The notes: generated by a model not told the origin, from the letters alone. Numbered from the stretch's first letter, positions 45,140 to 53,888 are shown. The stretch is 63,889 bases of DNA from Deltaproteobacteria bacterium (GCA_021794015.1 JAJYRQ010000021.1:1-63889), one strand, 5' to 3'. Numbers and translations: made by a program.

Positions 45140-46589
45140 CGAGTTCTTCCAGCCGTTTGATGAGACGTTCCATTCCCACCGAACGCGAGCCCTTGACCAG
45201 GAGCAGGTCGCCGGGACGCAACAGCCGGCTAAGCTTAACAGCCGCTTCCTCGGGAGACGGCGCGGCAACGACCACGCTTTGGCCGGGCGACGCGGCAAGC
45301 CGGGCGCAGGCGGCGCTCATCTCGGCGCCGACGCCGATGAGCAGCGCGGGCTTGAGCGCCAGCGCCTGTTCCAGCAGTTCCTGATGGGCCGCGGCGGAGA
45401 AGTCCCCCAGCTCGAGCATGTCGCCCAGCGCAACCGCCAGGCGCGCGCCGAGAACCTCGGCGTTCTCGCGCGCGGCGCCGAGTGCGGCTCTTACCGAACG
45501 CGGATTGGCGTTGTACGAGTCGTCGATCACCGAAACGCCCTTGACGCTCCTTAGGCTTAGCCGACCTGCAAGCGGTTTGACCGAGTCGAGGGCGCGGGCC
45601 GCGCCGTCGAGTTCAACGCGGCCAAGCGGCTGTCCCCACAAGGCTGCTGCCGCCGCCAGCGCGGCAGCGGCATTGATCGCCATACAGCTTCCGGTAAGTC
45701 CCAGGCCAAGGACGACTGCCGGCTCCGTTCCCGGCCGCACCATCGTACCGGCCAGGGAAAGCCGTATCATCAGCCGTCCGTCCCGGTAATAGGGCGCGCC
45801 GTCCACCTGAACGTCGGCCGCGGCGTCTGCGCCGAAGGTCACGCGGCGCAGGCGGTCTGGAATGCCGGCCAGCACGAGCCGCTCGTCGGCGGGGGCGACC
45901 GCCGTCTCCCGCGCGGCCGCGAAGAGCGCGGTCTCCTCGGCGGCGATCTGTTCGAGCCCGCCCAGGCCGGCGCTATGTTCGAGGTCAACGTTCAGGACCA
46001 GCGCGACGTCGGGCGAGACGATTTCGCCGAGGCGGGCGATCTCGCCGGGCAGGCTGGTGCCGCACTCGATGATCGCGGCGCGGTGTTTTTCGGTCAAGGT
46101 AAAGAGCGTCATCGGGACGCCGATGAGGTTGTTCAAGTTGCCGGCCGTCGCCCCGACCTCGCCGAAGAGCGCCCCGGCGGCAGCGGCGGCGAGTTCCTTG
46201 GTCGTGGTCTTGCCCGCCGCGCCGCCGATCGCAAGCAGCCGCAGCCCGCCGGCCCGCCGCAGCCGTTCCAGGTGAAACCGGGCAAGCGCGCCCAGCGCCT
46301 GCAGGGTGTCCGCGACGACGACCGCCGGCAGGCCGGAAGGAAGCTTTGCCGCCTCGCTCACCAGGGCGGCGCCGGCCCCGGCGCGAACGGCCGCGCTAAG
46401 GTAGGCGTGGCCGTCGCCGACTCCCGCTGCCTTGAGCGCGCCGAAGAGCATCCCGGGCCTTAGCGTCCGGCTATCGACGCTCACGCCGGCTAGTGCCAGC
46501 CTTTCCGGCCCGGCAAGCGTTCCCCCCGTTGCGCGGGCAACCTCGCCCAGACAAAAGGGACAGGAATTAGGCGGAATCGGCGTGGCCAT
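45123..46589 (-). CDS. murF: UDP-N-acetylmuramoyl-tripeptide-D-alanyl-D-alanine ligase
   Basis: A 488-residue Mur ligase, last cytoplasmic step of UDP-MurNAc-pentapeptide. Motifs: GVSVDSRTLRPGMLFGAL in the N-domain, the P-loop IGGAAGKTTTKE, AGNLNNLIGVP, NVDLEHSAGLG, VSVIDDSYNANPRSVRAAL and LVKGSRSVGMERL. The P-loop reads GGAAGKTT where most MurF have GSNGKTT, but the G-x-x-GK(T) core is kept. Here it is outside a division and cell wall cluster and overlaps arnD downstream. It may be transcribed from a 126-base divergent region shared with purE. Confidence 0.93.
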   Translation of the reverse strand: MATPIPPNSCPFCLGEVARATGGTLAGPERLALAGVSVDSRTLRPGMLFGALKAAGVGDGHAYLSAAVRAGAGAALVSEAAKLPSGLPAVVVADTLQALGALARFHLERLRRAGGLRLLAIGGAAGKTTTKELAAAAAGALFGEVGATAGNLNNLIGVPMTLFTLTEKHRAAIIECGTSLPGEIARLGEIVSPDVALVLNVDLEHSAGLGGLEQIAAEETALFAAARETAVAPADERLVLAGIPDRLRRVTFGADAAADVQVDGAPYYRDGRLMIRLSLAGTMVRPGTEPAVVLGLGLTGSCMAINAAAALAAAAALWGQPLGRVELDGAARALDSVKPLAGRLSLRSVKGVSVIDDSYNANPRSVRAALGAARENAEVLGARLAVALGDMLELGDFSAAAHQELLEQALALKPALLIGVGAEMSAACARLAASPGQSVVVAAPSPEEAAVKLSRLLRPGDLLLVKGSRSVGMERLIKRLEELDGSCA

Positions 46590-46715
46590 CGCGGCGCTTT
46601 CTCCCTGGCTTCAAACTGATACAGTGATTACGCGGCTTGGACCGGCGCCGCAACCGGCGCGCGCCCGGCCGGCCCTTGGTCGTAGTAAAACCCCTGGCTG
46701 AACCGGAGCCGAACC

Positions 46716-47213
46716 ATGCCACAGGAACAACCGCGCCCGCTGGTCGCAATCCTCATGGGAAGCAAAGCCGACTACGAGCATATGTCAGCGGCCCGCGAAT
46801 TGCTGGACGAGCTCGAAATCCCCGTCGAGGTGCGCGTCCTTTCCGCCCACCGCACGCCCGACCAAGTGCTCGAGTACGCCGAGCAGGCCCAGGCCCGGGG
46901 GCTCAAAGTGATCGTTGCCGGCGCCGGCGGAGCCGCCCATCTGGCCGGCCTGCTTGCGGCCAAGACGCTATTGCCGGTGGTCGGGGTGCCGATGCCGACA
47001 ACTTCGCTCGGCGGACTGGATGCGCTGCTGGCGACGGTGCAGATGCCGGCAGGTGTTCCCGTGGCGACCATGGCGATCGGCCGGGCCGGGGCGGCCAACG
47101 CCGCCGCCTTTGCCGCCGCGGTGATCGCGCTGGGCGACGCGAAGGTGGCCCGGCGGCTCGATCAGTGGCGCGCCAAGCGCCGGCGCGCTGTGCTCGAGCA
47201 AAAACTTCCGTAG
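46716..47213 (+). CDS. purE: N5-carboxyaminoimidazole ribonucleotide mutase
   Basis: A 165-residue class I PurE. AILMGSKADYEHM holds the Ser and Asp of the active site, LSAHRTPDQV the catalytic His, and IVAGAGGAAHLAGLLAA the second His, with PVVGVPMPTTSLGGLDALL after it. It moves the carboxyl from N5 to C4 in purine synthesis. Divergent from murF across 126 bases. PurK, its usual partner, is not adjacent. Confidence 0.95.
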   Translation: MPQEQPRPLVAILMGSKADYEHMSAARELLDELEIPVEVRVLSAHRTPDQVLEYAEQAQARGLKVIVAGAGGAAHLAGLLAAKTLLPVVGVPMPTTSLGGLDALLATVQMPAGVPVATMAIGRAGAANAAAFAAAVIALGDAKVARRLDQWRAKRRRAVLEQKLP

Positions 47214-47534
47214 GCTTCGCGCCTCGGCGCCTGGGAATCCGCTACCTGTTCGCCGGCACGCTGCGCGCAAATTTTTCTGCTGCGACCGACGAGGCGTCTC
47301 AGCCGCTTCGGAGTCCGAAGTCCCGGCCTGAACGAGCTTCTCGCCCCGCAGGCGAGCGCTTCGAGGAAACGCCGGAGAGCAGCGGCTGTGTCCGCGCTTC
47401 CCGGCAGCACCAAAGAGCTGCCGGAGCTGCTTGCGCAGGCCGCGGTCGGTTCCGCCCGAGCCCCTGACATAACGCAACGCCATTCCAAAGAGCCGAAATG
47501 ACAGTTCGATCGTTACCAGGGTTTTCTGCTTCAT
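46968..47534 (-). CDS. Doubtful small gene with perfect ribosome site, antisense to purE at its end
   Basis: AAAGGAGGTG (47541-47550 on the minus strand) sits 8 bases before ATG 47534, the best Shine-Dalgarno match in the window. The first ~25 residues, MKQKTLVTIELSFRLFGMAL, look like a real protein; the next ~160 are low-complexity Arg/Ala/Gly-rich and the frame runs 246 bases antisense into purE. A short protein followed by decay or a frameshift is more likely than the full 188 residues. No family recognised. Confidence 0.3.
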   Translation of the reverse strand: MKQKTLVTIELSFRLFGMALRYVRGSGGTDRGLRKQLRQLFGAAGKRGHSRCSPAFPRSARLRGEKLVQAGTSDSEAAETPRRSQQKNLRAACRRTGSGFPGAEARSLRKFLLEHSAPALGAPLIEPPGHLRVAQRDHRGGKGGGVGRPGPADRHGRHGNTCRHLHRRQQRIQSAERSCRHRHPDHRQ

Positions 47535-47639
47535 AGGCATCACCTCCTTTTCCATGGTGGCTGAGCCATGAAGAGGCCCGGAGCCCGTTTCCGGGCGCAA
47601 CCGACGCTCTTATTATATTATAGTGACAAGGTCGCCGCT

Positions 47640-48130
47640 GGCGGACTCGCCTGGCCTGTGGTTCTCGGGCGTGGTTGCGGCGCGCAGACGCGCGAGGTTT
47701 TCCCGCGCGGCGCCAGCGTGATTCGTGATTCCTCCCGCGCCCAGCGGTCGCTGCGCGGCAACTCGCCCGACCGGCGTGCTGCGACCGCAGCGCAGGCAGG
47801 CCAGCGGGAGCGCAACGCCACGATATCCCGCCACGGGTCCCTACCGCCGCGCACCGGCCGAGCTGGCTGCTGGGACTGCGGCGCAGGCAGGCCAGCGGGA
47901 GCGCAACGCCGGGATGCGCGCCAGGCCATTGCATGGCGGCAGATGCTGAGGCCGCGTTAGGTGGCATTGCGCTCCCGCTGGTCGGACAAGCTGCCGTGCG
48001 ATCAGCACCGCGCGGGGGTGACAAGCAGGAGCCGGACGTCCCGCCTCTGTCATTCCCGCGCGCGTCTCTGGCGCGCGCGAGGAATCCCGAGTTCCGCTGG
48101 CGCGGCAGGTCGCGGCGCTGCTCGGCGCGG
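47640..48130. repeat. Repeat-rich gene-free block with four copies of a 30-mer
   Basis: The block holds two direct copies of the 30-mer starting GCGCAGGCAGGCCAGCGGGA (47790-47819 and 47881-47910) and an inverted partial copy near 47961-47984; a further copy is at 23032-23061. It also carries GTCATTCCCGCGCGCG (about 48049) paired with CGCGCGCGAGGAATCCCG (about 48075), a palindromic unit seen at 22.97-23.12 kb. All reading frames over 48130-48384 are low-complexity; I see no gene from 47550 to 48384. Confidence 0.7.
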
Positions 48131-48384
48131 CTCGGCGCGCCCCGGCATCCCGCCTTCGGGGTCGCGCAATGGGATGAAGTGGAGTCGGGTGAGGCCGCGC
48201 CGCGGGGTGCCGGCAAACCGGGGTCGCCCCACGCCGGCGTTTGCCGGCGGCAGCCGCTGGCGATAGGCTTCTAGTGTCGGCTCGAAAGGCCGGCAGCGTT
48301 TCCCGGCGCCGGCGGCTGCCCGCTGCGGTGGCGTGTGCGCTTCGGACGCGCCGGGGGCCGGACGGCCCCGGCCATGATGGGAAG

Positions 48385-49143
48385 ATGAGACGATTTGTTG
48401 ACTTAGCCGGCCGGCGCGCTCGCTCTTGGCGTCTCGTTGCGCCGGCGTTGGGCTGCACGGTGCTGGCGCTGCTCCTGGCCGCGCCGGGCAGCGCGCGGGC
48501 AGTCCAGCTCAGGACGGCGGGCGTCTTGGCCGTGCCGCCGCAGACCCCGGTGATTCCTGTATCGACCGATCCCGTGGTCCAGCGGGTGTTGAACGACGAG
48601 CTGCACGGCGGGTCGGCGGCCGGTCAGGCTCGGACGCCGGTCACCCTTACGGTTACGCTTGAGACTCACGCGCTTGGCCCCGGGATGAGCGTCTCTGACC
48701 TGGCGCCCGGAGACCCGGAAGTGGCGGGGCTCTTACGCCGCATGGGGATCAACGTGCCCGTGCTTGCCGAGGTGCAGGGTGAAGGTGTCGATCCCTACGC
48801 CGCGATCGCCAAGCGCGAGGCGCTGGCGCCCAACATGTCAGCGATGGATCAGATAAGAAACGCGGGCGCGAACGGCCAGGTGCCGCTCGGGCCGGGCGGA
48901 CCGATGAGCGCGCTGTCGATGATGCCGTTTGGCTCGATGCAGCCGAGCTACGGCGCCGCCTCCGGTCCGCGCCAGGCGCAGGCAACGCTCGGCACGGTGC
49001 TGGTCAGCCAGGCGGTGCTCAGCACCGGCGGACGCCCCTTGACCATCGTCGCCCTGCTCAATCCGGACGACGATGTCAGGGAGGCCAAGAAGCTTATCGC
49101 CAGCAACATCGTGAGCGCGGTGTTGCGCTCGGGCAGCCCTTAG
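48385..49143 (+). CDS. Secreted protein of unknown function
   Basis: A 252-residue protein with an N-terminal signal peptide: basic n-region (MRRFVDLAGRRARSW), a hydrophobic core LVAPALGCTVLALLLAAP, and a likely AxA cleavage at GSARA. The mature part shows TPVTLTVTLETHALGPGMSV and VAGLLRRMGINVPVLAE and a Met/Gly/Pro-rich middle, with no motif I recognise. The TAG stop (49141-49143) is the first codon of a MITE-like element, so the C-terminus may have been cut or extended by its insertion. ATG 48385 is favoured as it opens the signal peptide. Confidence 0.6.
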   Translation: MRRFVDLAGRRARSWRLVAPALGCTVLALLLAAPGSARAVQLRTAGVLAVPPQTPVIPVSTDPVVQRVLNDELHGGSAAGQARTPVTLTVTLETHALGPGMSVSDLAPGDPEVAGLLRRMGINVPVLAEVQGEGVDPYAAIAKREALAPNMSAMDQIRNAGANGQVPLGPGGPMSALSMMPFGSMQPSYGAASGPRQAQATLGTVLVSQAVLSTGGRPLTIVALLNPDDDVREAKKLIASNIVSAVLRSGSP

Positions 49144-49299
49144 CAGGGTGTTGAGAAAAGCGGAGAACACAATCTGAATGGAGGCATGGTCTCAACACCC
49201 TGCGTAAAAAATGGCTTCCTTCCTCAATCTTCTCCCCCGCTCTTTCGCGGGGGAGACAAGAGAGAGGGAGCAGGCTGTGATTTCTCAACAGCCTGCTAG
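49141..49299. mobile_element. 159-bp MITE-like element with 18-bp terminal inverted repeats
   Basis: The left end TAGCAGGGTGTTGAGAAA (49141-49158) and the reverse complement of the right end (49282-49299), TAGCAGGCTGTTGAGAAA, match at 17 of 18 positions. Inside are three hairpins: a 14-bp perfect repeat (49143-49156 with 49190-49203), TCTCCCCCGC/GCGGGGGAGA (49231-49240 with 49247-49256), and AGCAGGCTGT/ACAGCCTGCT (49269-49278 with 49288-49297). It codes for nothing. It sits between two convergent genes and both stop codons are its terminal TAGs. It could double as a bidirectional terminator. Confidence 0.65.
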
Positions 49300-49760
49300 T
49301 CCTTCTGACTCTTGCCCTCGACCTGGATCGGCACTTTGCGCATTCCCAGGTGCTTGGGAACGGGCATGGTCAGTTCGAGCACGCCGTTGCGGTAGGAGGC
49401 CTTGATATCGTCGGCGCTGACGCTGTCCGGCAAGGTGAGCGTGCGCTCGAAGGCGCCGTAGGTGACCTCGCGGTGGAAGTACTGGTGGTTGCGCTCCTGG
49501 CGGCTTTGCTCGCGCTTGCCTTTAAGCGTGAGGTTTCGGCCGGTGATGGTGACCTCGACGTCTTTCGGGTCGATCCCGGGCAGGTCGGCCTTGATCACGA
49601 GCTTGCCTTCCTCGATGTACGATTCGACGGCGGGGAACAGGCTTCCGGGAGCGGCAGATCTGACATGGCCGCCCAGGAAACGCTCGAAGAGGTCGTCAAA
49701 GTCCCGGCGAAACCGCTCCAGTTCACGAAACGGAGACCAAACCTGGGTCTCGTTGGCCAT
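49296..49760 (-). CDS. Small heat shock protein, Hsp20/alpha-crystallin
   Basis: A 154-residue chaperone. The alpha-crystallin domain spans about 45-140: YIEEGKLVIKADLPGIDPKDVEVTI, NLTLKGKREQ, GAFERTLTLPDSVSADDIKASYRNGVLELTMP. The C-terminal anchoring motif is IQV in KVPIQVEG (an IXI/V). ATG 49760 has GGGAGG about 8 bases upstream. Its TAG stop (minus strand 49298-49296) is in the right terminal repeat of the 159-bp element. The IXI motif is complete, so function is probably intact. Confidence 0.92.
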   Translation of the reverse strand: MANETQVWSPFRELERFRRDFDDLFERFLGGHVRSAAPGSLFPAVESYIEEGKLVIKADLPGIDPKDVEVTITGRNLTLKGKREQSRQERNHQYFHREVTYGAFERTLTLPDSVSADDIKASYRNGVLELTMPVPKHLGMRKVPIQVEGKSQKD

Positions 49761-49946
49761 CGTCTTATCCTCCCTTCGTAGTTTACCCACTGGGAAAAGT
49801 AACCACGCGCCGGGCTGCGGCAAGAGGATTGCGCGCTGGCCTTGTTGCCTGGCTGGCGCCGAGAAGCGCAGGGCGGCCCTCCCTGCGCGGCGGCAAACCG
49901 GCCTGGGTTGCCGTTTGGCCGGCGCCATTGACTGCCGCGTTAAGCG

Positions 49947-50519
49947 TCAGTTGGCTGCCGATCTTGCGCCTGGAGGCGCCGACAGTGGCGCCGCAGCCGG
50001 GCCTGGTACTGGAGCGGATCGTGCCGGCATGGTCGAGGTCGGCGAGGGCGCTGCCGGCTGGAGCGGGACCGGTGCCACCAGGCGGCGGCGCTCCGCCATG
50101 ATCAGGTAAAAGACCACGAGCGCTCCCGCCAAAGCCGCGATCAGCAGCCACCGCAACAGCCGGTTGGTGCGCCGGCCCAAGGCCCAAGGCTGCGGCATGC
50201 GTATGGCTCGTTCGTCGGCCGGCGGTGCCTCGCGCAGAAACCGGGTGACCGTTTCCTCGGGGTCGAGGCGGAGAAAAGCCGCGTACTTGCGCAAGAACGG
50301 CAGCAGGTAAAACGGGTCCGAGATAAGCGAATAATCGCCCGTTTCGATCATCTGGACATAGTGCGCCGGTATGCCGCTTTGCTGCACGACGGCGTCCCGT
50401 GAAAGACCCCGCTGCTCGCGAATTCCCGCCAGGAAATCGGCCAGGCGCGCCTCGGCACCGGGAGTTTCCCGTCCCCGGTCCTCAGCCGGAGGCGCCGTCG
50501 AACTTTTCTGTTCCGCCAC
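49947..50519 (-). CDS. RodZ-like helix-turn-helix membrane protein
   Basis: A 190-residue bitopic protein. An HTH_25-type domain covers about residues 18-95 (ARLADFLAGIREQRGLSRDAVVQQSGIPAHYVQMIETGDYSLI, then YLLPFLRKYAAFLRLDPEE). One membrane helix follows, LLRWLLIAALAGALVVFYLIM, then a Pro/Ala-rich periplasmic tail without the DUF4115 domain of full RodZ. It could act in MreB-linked cell shape or as a transcription regulator. GTG 50519 with GGAGGGG upstream is my choice of start. Confidence 0.7.
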   Translation of the reverse strand: MAEQKSSTAPPAEDRGRETPGAEARLADFLAGIREQRGLSRDAVVQQSGIPAHYVQMIETGDYSLISDPFYLLPFLRKYAAFLRLDPEETVTRFLREAPPADERAIRMPQPWALGRRTNRLLRWLLIAALAGALVVFYLIMAERRRLVAPVPLQPAAPSPTSTMPARSAPVPGPAAAPLSAPPGARSAAN

Positions 50520-50818
50520 CGCAGTATGTCCCCTCCGCTCCAGGTGAGCTTTTGCGGGTCCCGTCCGCCGGTTTCCTTCCGCGCCGGCTAGAAACAGGCG
50601 TAGCTCAAACCGCAGGCTAATAAAAGCGCCGCGGCGGGGGAAGCCTCTGCCCGGGCCGACGACCGAGGCGGCGGCGCCGGCGCGGCGGCGCAACCCAGGC
50701 CAGGCGGTGGGCGGCTCGCTACGGGCTTTAAACTTGGAGGGCCGTTTGTCAGAATTTAACCCGTCCCGCCGATTCTCCTTGCTCGAGTGGCGCGGCAAAC
50801 GACCGTGGCTGGTGACCC

Positions 50819-51817
50819 ATGAATTCTTCCGCCAAAGTATCGCCGGTTGAGAGCGCACCGGCGCTCCAGCCGGAGGTCTCGGTCGTCATCCCGGTCTATA
50901 ACGAGGCCGCGAACCTGGCACCGCTCTGGGAGCGGCTTTCGCGCGTGATGGAGAGCCTGGGCCGCCCGTGGGAGGTGGTCTTTGTCGACGACGGCTCGAC
51001 CGACCGGTCGCCCGAGATTCTCAGGGCGATTGCCGGAGCGGCCTGGCTGCGGGTCAGGGTGGTCGAGTTGGCCCGCAATTTTGGGCAACATGCGGCGCTG
51101 CTGGCGGGCTTTCGGCGCTGCCGCGGCGAGATGGTGGTTACTCTGGACGCGGACCTGCAGAATCCTCCCGAGGAGATACCCAAGCTGCTGGCGGCGCTTG
51201 AGGCGGGCAACGACGTCGTCGGCGGCTGGCGCGAGGAGCGCCAAGACCCCCTGCTGCGCCGCGTCGCCTCGCGCCTGCATAACCGCGTCACCTCGGCGAT
51301 TGTCGGCGTTCGGATGAACGATTACGGCTGTATGCTGCGAGCCTACCGCAGGCAGATCGTCGATACCGTCGTGCAGTGCGACGAGAAGGCGGCGTTTATT
51401 CCGGCGCTGGCCACTTCCTTTGCCGGCCGGGTGGCGGAGGTGCCGGTCGTCCACCAACGGCGGGCGGGGGGCGCCTCGAAATACAATTTTTTGCGCCTGC
51501 TCAATTTGAGCCTCAACCTGATAACCGGCTTTTCGCTGGCGCCGATCCAGGCGCTCAGCGTGGCCGGCTTGGCCGTTTTCGCGCTGGACGTTTTGCTTGC
51601 GCTGGCGCTGCTCGCGCACCGGATAATTTACGGTCCCCAGGAAGAGGGCGCTCTTTGGGTGCTTTTTGCGGTGCTGTTTCTGTTTATCAGCTTCATCCTG
51701 CTGGCGCTCGGTCTTATCGGCGAGTATATCGGGCGCATTTACCAGGAGGTGCGCCGGCGGCCGACTTACCTGGTGCGCACCGTCTACGGAGGCGAGCCGC
51801 CGCCGCCGGCGGACTAA
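50819..51817 (+). CDS. arnC: Undecaprenyl-phosphate 4-deoxy-4-formamido-L-arabinose transferase-like
   Basis: A 332-residue GT2 glycosyltransferase. VSVVIPVYNEAANLAPLWERL, VVFVDDGSTDRSPEIL, LARNFGQHAALLAGFRRCRG, TLDADLQNPPEEIPKLL (DAD metal site) and MNDYGCMLRAYRRQIVD follow the ArnC pattern closely; SKYNFLRLLNLSLNLITGFS precedes two C-terminal membrane helices and LIGEYIGRIYQEVRRRPTYLVR. It moves Ara4FN from UDP to the polyprenyl phosphate at the inner membrane. First gene of a three-gene run with spacings of 2 and 10 bases. Confidence 0.88.
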   Translation: MNSSAKVSPVESAPALQPEVSVVIPVYNEAANLAPLWERLSRVMESLGRPWEVVFVDDGSTDRSPEILRAIAGAAWLRVRVVELARNFGQHAALLAGFRRCRGEMVVTLDADLQNPPEEIPKLLAALEAGNDVVGGWREERQDPLLRRVASRLHNRVTSAIVGVRMNDYGCMLRAYRRQIVDTVVQCDEKAAFIPALATSFAGRVAEVPVVHQRRAGGASKYNFLRLLNLSLNLITGFSLAPIQALSVAGLAVFALDVLLALALLAHRIIYGPQEEGALWVLFAVLFLFISFILLALGLIGEYIGRIYQEVRRRPTYLVRTVYGGEPPPPAD

Positions 51818-51819
51818 GC

Positions 51820-52791
51820 GTGGCCGTGCGAAACCATGGCGCCGAGGCGAGCGCGGTCTCGGTGGCGAGCGCCCGCTGCGTGGTCTTTGCCTACCAGGAG
51901 ATGGGCTACGCCTGCACGCAGGCGCTGCTCGAAGCGGGCGCGCCGATCGCGGCGCTGTTTACCCATGAGGACGCGCCGGGGGAAAACATCTGGTGGCGAC
52001 CGGTGCGGGAGCTGGCGCGCCGCCATGCCATCCCGGTCCATCTCTGCCCGGAGATCGATCGGGCCGGGACGGCACAAGTCGCGCGACTACGCCCCGCGCT
52101 GCTCTACTCTTTCTATTGGCGCAGCCTGTTGCCGGCGGCGCTCCTTGAATTGGCCGCGCTGGGCGCCTACAACCTGCACGGGTCGCTGCTGCCCGCCTAC
52201 CGGGGGCGCGCCCCGGTCAATTGGATGCTCATCAACGGAGAAAGGCGCGCCGGCGTCACCCTGCATCACATGGTAGCGCGCGCCGATGCAGGCGATATCG
52301 TGGCGCAGCGGGCGGTAGATATCGAGGAGAGCGACACGGCTTTGAGCCTGCACCTCAAACTGGCGCGGTTGGGAGCCGAGCTGGTGCGCGAGATGCATCC
52401 GTCGATCGTTGCCGGACGGGCGCCGCGCCGGCCGCAGGACTTGTCGCAGGGAAGCTATTTCGGCCGCCGCCGGCCGGAAGACGGCCGGATCGACTGGCGC
52501 TGGCCGGCGCGGCGCGTCTTTGACTTTGTGAGGGCGCTGACCCATCCCTATCCCGGCGCTTTCTGCTTCGCCGGCGGGCGCAAGCTCTTTGTCTGGGAGG
52601 CAAAAGTGAGCGCCGAGACGCTGGCGCCGGCCGCGCCGGGAAGTATTATCGGGCCGGGCCCCGACGGCGCGGTCGAGGTTGCCGCGGGGCAGGGCAGCGT
52701 CTGGCTTTTGCGGACACAATTTGAAAACGGGGCGCAGGGACCGGCGGCAGCGGCGCTGGCCGCCGATCGGGCTCTCGCCCGACTCAACTGA
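51820..52791 (+). CDS. arnA: ArnA-type formyltransferase (stand-alone N-terminal domain)
   Basis: A 323-residue protein equal to the N-terminal half of E. coli ArnA. CVVFAYQEMGYACTQALLEAG, FTHEDAPGENIWWRPV, FYWRSLLPAALLE, AYNLHGSLLPAYRGRAPVNWML (Asn and His of the active site) and HHMVARADAGDIVAQ (Asp) are present; SYFGRRRPEDGRIDW marks the C-subdomain. It formylates UDP-L-Ara4N with 10-formyl-THF. GTG 51820 comes 2 bases after the arnC stop. The decarboxylase half is a separate gene just downstream, so the ArnA fusion is split here. Confidence 0.87.
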   Translation: MAVRNHGAEASAVSVASARCVVFAYQEMGYACTQALLEAGAPIAALFTHEDAPGENIWWRPVRELARRHAIPVHLCPEIDRAGTAQVARLRPALLYSFYWRSLLPAALLELAALGAYNLHGSLLPAYRGRAPVNWMLINGERRAGVTLHHMVARADAGDIVAQRAVDIEESDTALSLHLKLARLGAELVREMHPSIVAGRAPRRPQDLSQGSYFGRRRPEDGRIDWRWPARRVFDFVRALTHPYPGAFCFAGGRKLFVWEAKVSAETLAPAAPGSIIGPGPDGAVEVAAGQGSVWLLRTQFENGAQGPAAAALAADRALARLN

Positions 52792-52801
52792 AAGGGTTGC
52801 A

Positions 52802-53767
52802 ATGCGGGTTTTGATTACCGGCGGCGCCGGCTTTTTGGGCTCTCATCTCTCGGATGCGTTCATCGACCGGGGCGACGAGGTCTTCGTGCTCGACACGGGC
52901 GGAATCTCCAAGGTACGGCATCTTTTGAGCAATCCGCGCTTTCACTACGTGCATGATTCGGTTTTCAACCTCGACCTGCTCGACAGCCTGGCCGGCAAGA
53001 CGGACTTGATCTACCATCTGGCGGCGGTGGTTGGCGTCGAGCACTACGTGGCCGACCCCTACGAGACGCTCAACATCAACGTCAACGGCACGCAAAACGT
53101 GCTGAAGGCGGCCTACAAGTACACTCGGCGCGTCGTTTTCGGTTCCACCTCCGAGGTCTACGGGCGCAATCCCAAGGTTCCCTGGTCGGAGAACGACGAC
53201 CGGGTGCTGGGGGCGACCAGCATCGACCGCTGGTGCTACTCGACGTCGAAGGCGGTGGGCGAGCACTTCTGTTTTGCCTACCAGAAGCTGGGGCTGCCGG
53301 TGACGGTGGTGCGGTTTTTCAACATCTATGGACCTCGGCTCGACCGGCTGGACGTGGGGCGGCTGTTCACGATTTTCATGGGGCAGCTCTTGCGCGGCGC
53401 GGACCTGACCGTGGTCGGCGACGGCCGGCAGACGCGATGCTTTACCTACGTCAGCGACGCCATCGAGGCGACCGTGCGCGCCGGCGTCGAGCCGGCGGCG
53501 CAGGGTCACGCCATCAATATCGGCACCGACGTTGAGACCTCGGTGATGGAGTTTGCCAAGCTGATGCTCGAGCTGTTCGGCCCGAGCAAGTCGCAGCTCA
53601 AATTCGTCCGCCAGGAGGAAATCTACGGACCCAGCTACGAAGACATCCCGCGCCGCGTCCCCGATATCACCAAGATGAAGACGCTGCTCGGCGTCACCCC
53701 GCAGGTCTCGCTGCGCGAGGGCACCGCCCGGACCATGGAATGGTTTAGGCGCCAGCAGCCGGAGTAG
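52802..53767 (+). CDS. NAD-dependent UDP-glucuronate decarboxylase/epimerase family
   Basis: A 321-residue SDR. MRVLITGGAGFLGSHLSDAF has the GxxGxxG NAD site; YHLAAVVGVEHYVADPYETL; STSEVYGRNP and YSTSKAVGEHFCFAY supply the Ser/Thr and YxxxK catalytic residues; RFFNIYGPRLD and TRCFTYVSDAIEA are sugar-nucleotide loops. SEVYG with YGPSYEDIPRRVPD near the C-terminus is closer to UDP-glucuronate decarboxylases and the ArnA C-domain than to GalE. Location directly after the formyltransferase supports production of UDP-Ara4O from UDP-GlcA. AAGGG precedes ATG 52802. Confidence 0.8.
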   Translation: MRVLITGGAGFLGSHLSDAFIDRGDEVFVLDTGGISKVRHLLSNPRFHYVHDSVFNLDLLDSLAGKTDLIYHLAAVVGVEHYVADPYETLNINVNGTQNVLKAAYKYTRRVVFGSTSEVYGRNPKVPWSENDDRVLGATSIDRWCYSTSKAVGEHFCFAYQKLGLPVTVVRFFNIYGPRLDRLDVGRLFTIFMGQLLRGADLTVVGDGRQTRCFTYVSDAIEATVRAGVEPAAQGHAINIGTDVETSVMEFAKLMLELFGPSKSQLKFVRQEEIYGPSYEDIPRRVPDITKMKTLLGVTPQVSLREGTARTMEWFRRQQPE

Positions 53768-53888
53768 GGGGCCGAATCTCCTTACGCAGCCCCGGCTCGC
53801 TACACTGCATGCGACGATAGAGGGTTGGCGCGCGCTCTGCCCAGGCGCCAACCCTCTAGCCGAGGACGCGGGCGACGAAGGTCGTCTC

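Noticed and set aside
47568..47960. Frames repeating QAGQRERNA in the 47.6-48.0 kb block
   Set aside because: The repeat unit is the dispersed 30-mer read in one frame; the same peptide appears near 23.0 kb wherever that DNA does.
52802..53767. galE-type UDP-glucose 4-epimerase
   Set aside because: C-terminal YGPSYEDIPRR pattern and position after the ArnA formyltransferase favour a UDP-glucuronate decarboxylase-like enzyme.
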